A DNA stretch of 64,000 nucleotides from the NCBI RefSeq assembly GCF_036898095.1, contig NC_090729.1, positions 63,266,758-63,330,757 on the forward strand, given 5' to 3'. Below are positions 23,844 through 34,846 of the stretch, one piece after another. Origin of the DNA: Palaemon carinicauda (lineage: Eukaryota > Arthropoda > Malacostraca > Decapoda > Palaemonidae). Position 1 is the stretch's first letter. The number at the start of each line of letters is the position of its first letter. Made by a program: the position numbers and the translations under genes. A model generated the notes under the pieces. That model worked only from the letters and a program-made list of their open reading frames with translations. It was not told the origin of the DNA and ran no database searches.

Positions 23844-26800
23844 CTCAAACATCTGGCTTCGGAATGTAGCTTCACTGATTGTACAGCGACTCAGGCTGAA
23901 AAACTAGCCATCAGAGATTCATACATCATGGGTTTTGCATCTAATGCAATCCGACAGAGACTGTTACAGATCTTATCCTTGGACTTATCAACAGCTGTGA
24001 AACAAGCCCGTGCACTAGAAATGGCTCAACTACACTCAGCGTCTTAAACAAGTGAAAATAACACAACAGTGGCAGCATTGATAGATGATCAGGAAAACCC
24101 AAAACGGATCCCAACAGTTTTCTGATCAAAATGAGTGACTCCCCAAAACCAAGTGAGTATGCTGTCGCCGTCAGCAGTCAGAGGTGCTTCTTTTGTGGAG
24201 GATCCCTATATCCCAGACCCCACTGCCCAGCCAAGAAAGCCTCGTGTTCCAACTATCAGAAGGTAGGTCATTATGCTCTTGTGGGCAAGTCGCAAAGAAA
24301 ACGATTGGACAGTAATGGTAAATCAACTATCTCTAATCTTATAGCTGGAATAGTCCCAGACACCCTCATGCAGTCCACCCCAGCTTCCATGACAGGGGCT
24401 GCAGTGGCAACAGCTTTTGCCAAGTAGCTAAGGCTATGAAGTCAGTGCCTCGTTTTTCAGCCTGCAGCATAACCAGGGATAATGCCAAACAGACAATGAA
24501 ACTTACCAAATGCTGCAATTACGATTTAACCGTAAGTGGAAGTGTATACCCTGAGTTCTTTCTGCACTTGATGGATGACTCCGTGGCTCCAGTCATTTTG
24601 GGACATGACTTCCTACAGTTACACAGGCAAGTCAATGTAGACTTTGGTGGGACGCTACCACCTTTGGAGCTAAGCCTCCAGTCACCTTGTGCTCTGATAG
24701 CGGCTCAGATTGAACTGCCAGCCATCTTCGACTATCTAACAGTCGACTGTCACCCGATGGAGGGAAAATCCAGAAGGTATTCCAAAGAAGACTCCGTGTT
24801 CATCAAGAAAGAAGTGAAAAGGCTGTTAGAGGAGGGCCTCATCACACTGATTCGCAGTTCATGGAGAGCTTATATGGTAATCTTGTTCAGTGTGACAAGA
24901 AAAGATTGGTCATAGATTACTCGCAAACCATAAACAGACTCACCAACATGATTGCTTATCCTGTTCTAGGAATCACCGAGAGGATTGAGAAAATTTTTAC
25001 TTACCACTACTTCAGTTCCATAGACTTGAAGGCAGCATATCATCAAATACCATTGAACATGGCTGATCGGAAATTCACAGCATTCAAAGCGAATGGAATC
25101 TGTTTGAATTCTTCGTTTGCTTTTTGGAGTAAACAACAGGGCTACCTGCTTTCAGCAAGTTCTCAACAAAATTATTGCTAAGGAACAACTAGAGGGTACT
25201 TTCTCTAACATAAATGACATCACGGTCTGCAGTCAAACACGAGAAGAACAAGACAGAAATCTGAAACTCTTTCAAAAAACTGCATTGAAGTATGGACTGA
25301 CCATAAATGACATGAAAAGTTTTTATGCTTAAACATAAATCTCAATTTTGGGCCATTTAGTGAATGATCACCAAGTTCTACCTGACCTGAAGAGAATGTG
25401 ATATGAACCGTCCGGACAGTATCCCTGGTCTCAAAAGAACGTAGGGACTCTCATCCCACTTTTCGAAGTGGGTACCAAACTTTTCCCAGAAAATTTGACC
25501 TCTAGTCGAATTGAAAACTTTCCCAGTGGCCAAATCCGCAGAACAAACACTCAAACAACTGAAGAATGAAATGTCTCGAGCTTCACTAGCTGCTAGAGAT
25601 GACGAAGTAGTCTCTGTAGTCGAAACAAATGCCTCTGCTGACGCCGTTGCAACCTCATTGACACAAGAAGGAAAAATGACAATCGGCAGTTGAAAGCGAA
25701 GCATGTGCTATCGTAGAAGCCATCCAGAAATGGCAACACTTTCTGTTAGGACGCAAATTTAGACTCATAACTGATCAGCAGTTAGTGCTTTTCATGTTTG
25801 ACCCCAAGAACCATGGCAAAATCAAGAGTGAAAAAATAATGCAGTGGAAGTTGGAACTGAATTGTTTCAGCTTGGACATTTCATACAGACCTGGATCGAA
25901 GAACCAAGTTGCAGACGCTCTCTCTTGTGCCTCGGGATGTGGGGTTTCTCTTACCTGTACTCAAGGAGAAGAGCTGACTCAGCTTTACGAGCACCTGTGT
26001 CATCCAGGAATCAGAAGGATGACCCAACATCATAAGACAGAGAAACTTACTCTTTACCATTGAAGAAGCTAGGACTCTTATACGTAAATGTCAAACCTGT
26101 GCTAAGATCAAACTTAAGTTCTCCAAAGAAACTGGAACCTTCAGAAAAGCTACCAGGCCATTCCAGTGTCTGGCTATCGACTTCACAGGTCCGATGCCGC
26201 TTACCACAAAGCACGGAAATATTCTCAATATAATTGACGAGTACAGAAGATTTCCGTTCACCTTTGCAACAGAAGACACCTCAGCGAGTACCACCATTAA
26301 ATGTTTGTCTACTCTCTTTTCAGTTTGGGGCCTGCCCAAGTGCATTCATTCAGACAGGGGACCTGCTTTCATGTCTTCAGAGTACCAAAAGTTTCTTCAT
26401 GACTTTGGAGTGGCTACAAGCTACTCGTCTGCATATAACCCTCGTGGCAGCGGCCAGATCGAGAGAGCCAATGGAACTTTGTGGCGCACAATAAGGTTAG
26501 CTCTCACTTCTCTCTCCTTCCCTATAAAAATGTGGGAGGCTGTCCTGTATCAAGCATAACACAGCATGAGGTCCCTTCTGTGCGTTGCTACGAACCAAAC
26601 ACCGCACGAGCGCATGTTCCTTCACCCCCAGGAAAGCAGCATATGGACAGGCGGATCCATCTTGGATTACAGAGAATGAGCAAGCTCTTCTTAACAAGGC
26701 AGTTAAGAAATCCAAGTACTAACCTGAGGTCGAGGAAGTTAGACTCCTACATGTCAACCCACAATGGGTTCGTGTTGCGCACCAAGAGAGCAAGGAATCC

Positions 26801-27130
26801 ACTGCCTCGATTCATCACCTGGCTCCTGCAGCTAAAGTATTCAGTTCTAACACCTTGTCGCGATAAGGGAAGCTGTCAAATCTTCAACATGTGAGAGAAT
26901 GGTATGACTCGCATCAATCAAGGAACCCCACTCCCACCGGGAGACCCCACCCTGAGAACGGAAAGAAGTTGAGTGGATACAGAGCAAGTCTAGGGGAGGG
27001 AGCTTGCAACTGAACCGCAACAAACCACAGAACTGCCTTTCCAGGAAAAGTATTGTCGAAAGAAACACCTGCAAAAACACCAACCTCAGAGGCACCCCAA
27101 CGCACAAGTCGCACTAGACGCCCTCCTGGC
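23844..27130 (+). pseudogene. Decayed Ty3/Gypsy gag-pol
   Basis: Plus-strand pieces appear in retroelement order. The Gag C terminus is at 23850-24050. Cys-rich knuckle-like C-F-F-C-G and C-S-N-Y-Q-K-V-G-H lie at 24190-24290. The protease end (V-I-L-G-H-D-F-L) and RT start are in 24436-24915. RT proper (S-I-D-L-K-A-A-Y-H-Q-I) is in 24861-25332, and RNase H (L-I-T-D-Q-Q and Y-R-P-G-S-K-N-Q-V-A-D-A-L) in 25690-26060. The integrase core (H-S-D-R-G-P-A-F and Y-N-P-R-G-S-G-Q-I-E) is in 26194-26559, with a tail to about 26900. More than ten stops or shifts are present. No LTRs were recognised. Inactive. Confidence 0.85.
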
Positions 27131-27427
27131 TCTCTCTAAGATTTTGTTCTAGATGAGTGGGAGTAGTATGGGTGGTAAGTGTCCTTATGTCAATGTGTTT
27201 ATTATGAATTAATAGTTATAGGGCCCATTGTTACCAATGAATTTTGTAATGTAACTGAGATGAGCCCAGTTATTGAATGAAATAAGTACTAATGAGTTTT
27301 GTAATTTGAATGATGTGAAATATATAATGCCAATAAGGTGAGCTTTGTAATGCAAATGCGAGGTGAGAAGAATTGTAGTTGGTGTTAAATCTGAGTAAAT
27401 TCGTGTTTTATTATGATGTTTAAATGC
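27131..27427. other. No gene recognised
   Basis: AT-rich spacer between two converging Gypsy remnants. It could hold worn LTR sequence of either, but no pair could be matched. Confidence 0.45.
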
Positions 27428-30073
27428 TTAAATGTTTGCATGGGACACTGATGGGGGAATGTTAGTAACAGAATGTGGAGCAGTACGATAATGGAATAAA
27501 ACTTGAGCCAAGCGTGTTTTGAATGATTCACCACTTTGGTATTTCTGAAGCAATTCTTTTACAACCCTTACCCCCCTCTCTGCTTGACCATTACTTGATG
27601 GTGAATAAGGAGGAGGAGTTATATGAATAATGCCATTGTTCTCCAGAAACTGTTTAAATTTACTGTTGGTGAAACATGAAGCATTATCTGATACGAGTGT
27701 GTCACACAACCCATTACGTGAAAACACCAAACGCAAAGCGTCAATTCTTTCATTTGCACTCGAACTATGCACTATTTCCACTTCTATATACTTACTAAGC
27801 GCATCTACAACAATAAGACATGTATGAGATTCATAGAAAAAATAGTCTATATGAACACGAGACCAAGGCCTTGGTGGAGTAGGCCATAATACATGTTGAT
27901 TTTTACTTGGTCTTGTTTGAACAGACTGACACAACTCACAATTTTTAACCAGCCTTTCAACATCATTATCAATGTTAGGGTACTAGATAAGAGAGTGCAC
28001 TAAAGACTTCATACTACACATTCCTGGATGGCCTACATGAAATTTCTTTAATACCAATTGCCGTACAGAATGAGGAATTAAAACACGATTCTGATACAAA
28101 ATGCAGCCTTTCATAATAGACATATCCTTCAGAACGTTCTTATATGGCAACAAGTTAGACTTAGCATTGATAGGAACTCCGTATTTTACACAATGTTTCA
28201 AGTTAGATAAATTTTTATCCTTATCTGTCTCCTTTTTAATTTCAACACAGGTTATATTCATATCTGACAGGGAATTCTCAGTAAAAATTAGTTCATATGG
28301 CTCACAATCGTGACCATATTCAGGTAGAGGCAGTCTACTTAAACAATCACTGTTAACATTATCTGTGCCTTTTGAATATTCAAAACAATAATTAATCTGA
28401 GATAGTCTTATATACCAATGCTGTAACCTAGCAGAACATGTGAAAGGTACGCCTGCTGTATGGGAGAACAATTTTCGTAAAGGTTGTTGATCATTCCTAA
28501 TGATGAATTTTGAACCAAGAAGATATTCTCTGAATTTTTCACACCCAAATACCACGGACAATGGTTCTTTTTCAAGATTTGAGTAAATATGTTCCACATT
28601 GCTCAGAGTACGTGATGCAAATATTAAAGGCAGCCACTGAGAGTACATATCTTTACCCTGCATCAGTACAGCAGCAATTCCATATACTGAACTGTCTGTT
28701 TCTAACAAGGTTTCATAACCTGGATTAAACAATTGTAGAGCCCTATGAGATGTGAACAATATCTTAACAGTATCAAAGAACTTCTGTTGTTCTTGATTCC
28801 ATACAAATCTTGCAATTTTATGCAATAATCTATACAATGGAGCAAACTCGTCAATGAATTTAGGAATAAACTGTTTATAATAGTTACACAGTCCCAAGAA
28901 TGCTTGCAATTGCTTTAAATCTTTGGGTGCAATGGCATCAACAATGGGATGAACTTTTCCAGGGTCAGTATGCACCGCCTTATTATTGAATATATGCCCT
29001 AAATAATGCACCTCTTCTGTAAAAAAGGAACATTTATTGTTATTAACTTTGATTCCAGCATCCTGAAGAGTATTTAATACTTTCTTCAAGGTAACAATAT
29101 GCTCATCAACATTAGGAGACAAAATAAGTAGATCATCCTGGTAAATAATCAAATTATTAATGTCATTCAGTAACTGCAACATAAATGACTGGAATATACT
29201 AGGACTAGCTCGTAAGCCCAATGGGAGGTAATTGTATTGATACAACCCTTCACAAGTGTCAATTGTTGTATATTTCTTAGATTCTTCATCTAACGGCAAC
29301 TGTAAAAATGCATGTGCTAAATCAATTTTAGAGAAAACTGTTGCAGAGCCAACTTGTGCAATGACCTCGTCAATAGAGGGTAGTGGAGTCTGTACTGGAT
29401 CGAGGAATTTATTGATTGTAACTGAAAAATCCCCACATATCCGAATGTGAGTCTCATCCTTCATGACATTAACTGTGGGTGAAGCCCAATCAGTGGAATA
29501 TACCTTAGATATCTTACCACTAGCAATTAACCTGTCAAGTTCTTCTTTTACCTTACTTTGTAAACGCAATGGAACAGGTCGAGCTATTGCAAATATTGGT
29601 TTTGCATCAGACATGACATTTAAGGAGACAGTATGTTTGACGTTAGACTGAAATTCATCATGTAAATATGTTTTGAATTCAGAAAAAATTCTATTTCTGA
29701 CGTCATCATATTTACTCACATTTACATTATTTACCTTATCAGAATGTTTCATAAAATCAGGTAACAGAAGTTTAACCCTCTTTTGACATAAATCCCTACC
29801 CAACAAATTAACATTTCTAGAATTTACAATTAAGAATTTGTGTTTCAACATTTTGTGACCATTAGTCACAGTTACATAAGCTTCTCCACATAAATTTATA
29901 GCATTTCCACTGAATCCAAGAACAAAGTGTTTTGTTGGAGAAATAACAACACGGGCTCTAGCTGCATCACTTTGACATATTGTAGAAACATGACTTCCAC
30001 TATCAATTTCAAAATCGACTTTCTGATTGTTGATAAAACCGCTCAACCTATATGGTGAATAAGATAAAGGCAC
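27428..30073 (-). pseudogene. Pol of a mag-like Ty3/Gypsy element (protease, RT, RNase H, integrase)
   Basis: A 696-codon open frame (27983-30073) holds protease (F-E-I-D-S-G-S-H-V-S), RT (K-I-D-L-A-H-A-F-L-Q-L, catalytic Y-Q-D-D), RNase H (L-E-T-D-S-S, R-N-D-Q-Q) and the integrase zinc region start (H-V-G-H-P-G). A TAG at 27983-27985, probably from a Trp codon, interrupts it. The same frame continues at 27428-27934 with C-E-L-C, the integrase core Asp residues (H-I-D-Y-F, V-S-D-N-A-S-C-F) and Y-S-P-S-S-N-G-Q-A-E. The protein then ends early, so the C terminus and 3' LTR are missing. RNase H has Asn before the catalytic Asp (R-N-D). The RT style is mag-like. A single stop in pol suggests moderate age. 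Confidence 0.88.
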
Positions 30074-30159
30074 AGTGAGTTTATTCTAAAAAAGATTTTA
30101 CCCTTCGCTGAGAACATTCACAGCGGTCTTCTACGACACTAACATCATCATCCGTCTGG

Positions 30160-30965
30160 TCACAGCGTTGCCACATCTCCCTGGGTCGTTGCTGCATCCC
30201 TCGGAGTTGCTTCAGAGACTGCATGCAATGATTTTGCAGTGGATTTGCAACACCTAGCAAGGTGACAAGTTTTCTGGCATTTCATGCATTTCAGTTTCAT
30301 GGCAAAACAATCATTAGCAAAATGATTTGCTTGTTGACCACACCTTATGCAAATATATAAAGTACAAGCCTTTTTAATACCTTTAGCCCTATGTTCAGTA
30401 ACTTTATAGCTTGTGTGATGATTGCATTCTGCCTTTATATCCTGAGCATCAGCAGAAAATGTTGCCAGTAGTTCCGCCTTCTCAACACACTCGTGAAATG
30501 ACTTGTTTTCACAGTCTTGTAACAAACCACTCAGAATGCTGGAGACCTTAAGCCACTCATAAATGCATCTCGCAGAGACCTGTCCCGACAGCAATCTTTA
30601 TAATTGCAATTTGAACGTAAGTCTTTTAATGGATGTGCATAGTTTTCAATAGATTCATCCGGAGGTTGTTTCCTATTCAGGAATTGTACACCGCTGCACC
30701 TATCACACTCTTTTTAACCTCATACTGAGCAATTAACTTTTCTTTGATATTTTCGTACGTGGCGTCTGACAGTTTTCATTGGTTTAAGTCTCCGTTGCAT
30801 ATCAGTAACGACATTTACAGGAAGAGATTTGACCAAAATACTAACCTTCTTAGTACTGTCGTCTCCAGCTTGCTACAGTAAATCAGCAGATTGAACTGTG
30901 AATCTTTCAAGAAACTCAACTACAGTTTCTAAGCTAGGATTAAATGCTGGACACTGTGTAGCCAT
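30160..30965 (-). pseudogene. Gag of the mag-like Gypsy, broken
   Basis: Gag probably starts at the ATG at 30965-30963 (M-A-T-Q-C-P-A-F) and meets a TAG after about 30 codons. After further shifts the open piece 30160-30594 carries two CCHC knuckles, C-I-R-C-G-Q-Q-A-N-H-F-A-N-D-C and C-M-K-C-Q-K-T-C-H-L-A-R-C-C, the nucleic-acid-binding region. Two adjacent knuckles are usual for mag-like Gag. Not functional. Confidence 0.8.
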
Positions 30966-30994
30966 GGTTAATCAATTTATTTTCTGTTGTATTT

Positions 30995-31004
30995 CTCGTC
31001 GCCA
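30995..31004 (-). other. Primer binding site of the mag-like Gypsy
   Basis: The minus strand reads TGGCGACGAG two bases after an LTR end (ATTACA). It complements the 3' end expected for a tRNA-Ser(GCU)-type tRNA; the tRNA identity is from recall. Confidence 0.6.
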
Positions 31005-31006
31005 CT

Positions 31007-31205
31007 TGTAATATTCCTGCTTTAGTTCTATTTTAGTTGTTCTCTGTAAAGATGCATGCAGAAAAAGGAAATGAAAAGACGAGTTCTTGAAGAGATATAT
31101 TCTCTAGTATACGGAGGCAGACACTGACTTGATTTTAAATTCAATTGCCCAGCGGCTGGAGTAATGACGTAACGAAAACGTCACAACAATAACAGAAAAT
31201 CATGA
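31007..31205 (-). repeat. Part of the mag-like 5' LTR, cut by the large Gypsy
   Basis: It starts TGTAATATTCC next to the primer site and runs to the insertion point at 31206. The end (about 31160-31200, GACGTAAC...AACGTCAC...CAGAAAAT) closely resembles 41880-41917 on the other side of the inserted element, where the site reads TGACGTCA. The LTR probably continues at 41878. Confidence 0.6.
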
Positions 31206-32396
31206 TGTGGCGGAATGTAAACAAACCACAAACCCCCACACCCTTGATCACTCCTACTTTCTCAATATCCCACAATACAAACTTTCCCCTGACTCTACTT
31301 CAAACTGGACTCTTGGACAGAAGGAAAATGAAAACAAAACATAGCCTAAAAATTATATTCACCGCAACCAAAAGCAAAAAAATTCTGCATTCAAAATAAG
31401 CTTAACATATAAACCACCAACAACCAAAATGATTACACGTAAAACAAATCATTAAATTCATAAATATACCAAAAAAAACCGTATCACCATTCAAATAAAA
31501 AACTCCTAACAAACTTAATACTAAACCGCACACCAGCTCAAAATATGTTTTTATATATATATATATATTACGACACCAACACTGTCGCCACACACAAGCC
31601 GAACTGTCCTTTCACGGCAAACTACCACTACAGTTTATGGTAACCGAAGAGTTCTTAATTTGCCATAACGGCCTCAACTCCTTGAGTCACAGGTGTCAGT
31701 ATCATCATCATCATCATCATCGTCATCATACACAATCTTTATAAACAGTAATCCAAACGGAAAATCCTTCAAACGGGCTGGGTCATTATGGCATCAAAAT
31801 CAAGGAAATCGTTCAGTGCAATCAAATCGTAATCCTAATCGTAGTCCAGGTCATCAACGGTTGCGTAATCCAAGAGCAGTCTTAAAACAATCTAATACAG
31901 GCCAGGTCATCAACAATATATATCCACTTTCCAAAAATCTAAGTCTCTCCAAAGGAGGAATCACGGCCTGCCAAAATAAAAAAAGAAAAAACACTTATGA
32001 ACACTCCTAACTAACTTAACTATCGCACTATAATCAAAGATAAACAATAAACTTTCTATCATTCACGAACGCGCTTAACAAAAATGAATAAAAACAGTAC
32101 TTACTCCGAATATAAAAAAACACTAAACAGCCGGCTTTCGAAGAACAAAAAAAATAACAACCGACTCCTTCCACAGTCAGAGATCCAATGCTTTCGCCCA
32201 AGACATTCATCACCGCCCTATCCTAGCTAAAAAAATGTAAACAAACAACCTCAAATATACCGACAGTCTTTCCAACAACAACCATTCGCTAATTACCCTT
32301 GTTCTTCGGCGCGCACCGCGGACACACAAACACACGCACACACAACCACACATACTCTCTCGCGCACGCGCGATATAACAAAACTAAAGCATATGA

Positions 32397-32456
<60 letters not shown>

Positions 32457-32524
32457 AAACTAAAGCAAATAAACACTCTTTCTCTCTCTTGTGGTTTGAC
32501 AAAACTTAAGACTAAGTAAATAAC

Positions 32525-32569
<45 letters not shown>

Positions 32570-32658
32570 TCTAATGACAAAACTTAAACAAATAAACACA
32601 CACACTCTCTTGCGATTTGACAAACCTTAAGTAAATAAACACTCACTCACTCACTCTC

Positions 32659-32700
<42 letters not shown>

Positions 32701-32827
32701 ATGACAAAGCTAAAGAAAATAAAATGTCTCGATTTAACAATACTAAAACAACTCTCTCTCTCTCTCTCTCTCTCTCTAATGACAAAGCTAAAGAAAATAA
32801 AATGTCTCGATTTAACAATACTAAAAC

Positions 32828-32903
<76 letters not shown>

Positions 32904-32950
32904 TTGGCAAAACAAAAAAAAATAAATTAAAATAAAATTAATCCTCCACA
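31206..32950 (-). repeat. 3' LTR of the large Gypsy (left on the plus strand)
   Basis: 1745 bp. It contains a short (TCA)n near 31700, a TA run near 31555 and long CT runs from 32400 to 32900. It is 86 bp longer than its partner, nearly all from CT-repeat length and a duplicated 50-bp block at 32700-32830. Confidence 0.93.
32401..32900. repeat. (CT)n arrays in the LTR
   Basis: Several CT runs separated by 30-60 bp of conserved spacer (motifs such as AATGACAAA and AAATAAACA). The element's sense strand is GA-rich here. The open frames drawn across this repeat are not genes. Confidence 0.95.
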
Positions 32951-32966
32951 TTCCTCCCCCTTACTT
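32951..32966 (-). other. Polypurine tract of the large Gypsy
   Basis: On the minus strand AAGTAAGGGGGAGGAA directly precedes the 3' LTR start TGTGGAGG. Confidence 0.8.
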
Positions 32967-33903
32967 TGCCAAATCCTCACACAACACTTACCTATTTTCT
33001 CATTACCCAGTCGCAATCAGGAACAGGGCCTCGGCTTCGAGTAACTGGGCCTTCATATACTTGCACTCTCTCATTTACTTCTTCCATGTCGTTTTCATTC
33101 AACGTACTATTACGATTCCCGTCTATGCTCTGCTCGTCTAAGATATCATGCACTATTTCATCTACCTCAATTTCATCTGGCCCGAAAATCCCACTAATTT
33201 CTGTCAACAATTCATCCATTACATCTAAACCATTTTCTACTTTAACAAAAGAATCATTCATACTGCTTATCATTCTCCTATCTTTCATTCTCGTGTTCGT
33301 CATACGTTCTCTTGCCTCATCTAACGAAAAACCACACACACTATAAGTATCATCCATATTCATCCAAGTTTCATCTGTATTAATACATTTATCTTCCATA
33401 CTCACCTGTACATTTACACCCTTGTCCTGCTTATTCTGATTCCCGCCAACAACTACAAAATTTTCCTGTCTTTTACCCCCAGTAAAATTCTCAGACTTCT
33501 TTTTCTTTCCATACTCTACTAACACCAATTGCTTATCTTCTAAACCTAATGCCTCACACATACTCGGTTCATACTTGTTCGTTTTCAGCCATTTATTCAT
33601 ACCATTCTCCTGAATATATCTTGGTACCTCCTTCCATTTTCGCAACTGATTGTGGTGTGCCCTAACCTTTTCCACACTACCATCCACACTTACTTTACCT
33701 AAAACATAACTCAACCCACTAGAACCAACATCTAACACCTCATATGGACCTTCAAACTTATCACGTACCTTATTGACATTCATTCTTCCTTTTTCAATTA
33801 CTTCTTTTAACACCTTCTCTCCCACTTTGTAGCTTTCAAATCTCTCATTTGCTTTCTTCCAAACATCTCTATCATTCTCGGACACACTCAATCTCGGTCT
33901 TAC

Positions 33904-34017
33904 TATCTTTTCAAAATTCAACACAAACTTACACGGAGACATCCCAGTACTCTTGTGCACCGTCGCATTATACGCCCACAACGCACGGCCAACATATAAA
34001 TCCCAATCATTATCACA
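33904..34017 (-). repeat. Source segment of an inverted duplication within pol
   Basis: This 114-bp integrase-coding segment is present a second time in reverse orientation at 34523-34636 with no difference that I can see. Confidence 0.93.
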
Positions 34018-34522
34018 TGTACTCATCATCCGTAAAATTTCTGTCATGGTTCTTACAGTCCTTTCAGCCAAACCATTCGCACTTGGCATATACGGAGTCG
34101 AATACACATGTTCAATGCCCCATTCTCTCAACATCTGCTCAAACTCCCATCCAACAAACTCCGGACCATTGTCACTTAACATTTTTGCAGGCTTACACAC
34201 ACTCATCGGCAACATCACTTGACTTACCATTCTCGCTACAGTCTCACTTCTTTTATTCTTGATGGGTACTGCATACGCAAACTTACTCATATGATCGACC
34301 ATGATAATCATTCCCACATGTCTCCTCGCAGTCACAGGCAACGAAACACAATCAATCACAAACATCTCAAATGGCTCTTTCATACGTAACCTCAGAACAG
34401 GCGGACTTGCATGCATGCTCTGATACTTTCCCTTCTGACAATCCTCACAAGTAGTCGCTACATCCCTACAAATTCGACTCAACCCAGGCGTAAACAACCT
34501 CTCTCGCATGCATTCCCACAAT

Positions 34523-34636
34523 TGTGATAATGATTGGGATTTATATGTTGGCCGTGCGTTGTGGGCGTATAATGCGACGGTGCACAAGAGTACTGGGATG
34601 TCTCCGTGTAAGTTTGTGTTGAATTTTGAAAAGATA
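34523..34636 (+). repeat. Inverted copy of pol segment, inserted in the integrase zinc domain
   Basis: An exact reverse-complement copy of 33904-34017. Its length is 38 codons and it contains no stop in the pol frame, so it adds 38 residues between the His and Cys pairs of the zinc domain. Confidence 0.93.
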
Positions 34637-34846
34637 TGCCCATACCTGTCATGCACTACCATACACATACTTACAGCTGCATGCATTGGAAATACAGGAA
34701 CATATATATCCGACGATGCACAAGAGTACTGGGATGTCTCCGTGTAAGTTTGTGTTGAATTTTGAAAAGATATGCCCATACCTGTCATGCACTACCATAC
34801 ACATACTTACAGCTGCATGCATTGGAAATACAGGAACATATATATC
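34575..34846. repeat. 136-bp tandem duplication in pol
   Basis: 34575-34710 and 34711-34846 are near identical (CGACGGTGCA versus CGACGATGCA at the start). The unit spans part of the inverted segment plus normal pol. Since 136 is not a multiple of three it puts the integrase out of frame with the rest of pol. Confidence 0.93.

Larger units (their letters stand above)
32992..34788 (-). pseudogene. Large Gypsy pol, integrase part and long C-terminal tail
   Basis: Open for 598 codons but out of frame with the upstream pol because of a 136-bp duplication. Integrase zinc ligands are H46, H51, C114 and C117; the gap between the His and Cys pairs is widened by a 38-residue insertion made by an inverted gene segment. 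The catalytic triad is D146 (V-I-D-C), D206 (L-S-D-N-G-P-E-F) and E242 (S-A-N-G-L-A-E), a D,D-35-E arrangement. After the core comes a GPY-like F-E-G-P-Y-E-V-L segment near residue 345. An acidic tail of about 200 residues with no known motif ends at TAG by 32992. Integrase would join element DNA to the genome. Confidence 0.87.

Noticed and set aside
27455..27475. TGTTAGTAACA after GGGGGAA as the 3' LTR start of the plus-strand Gypsy
   Set aside because: It lies inside the integrase coding sequence of the minus-strand mag-like element, so the resemblance is chance.
32384..32951. Open frames of Arg-Glu or Ser-Leu repeats, also at 41311, 48466 and 50717
   Set aside because: They come from CT/GA microsatellites and have no other content.
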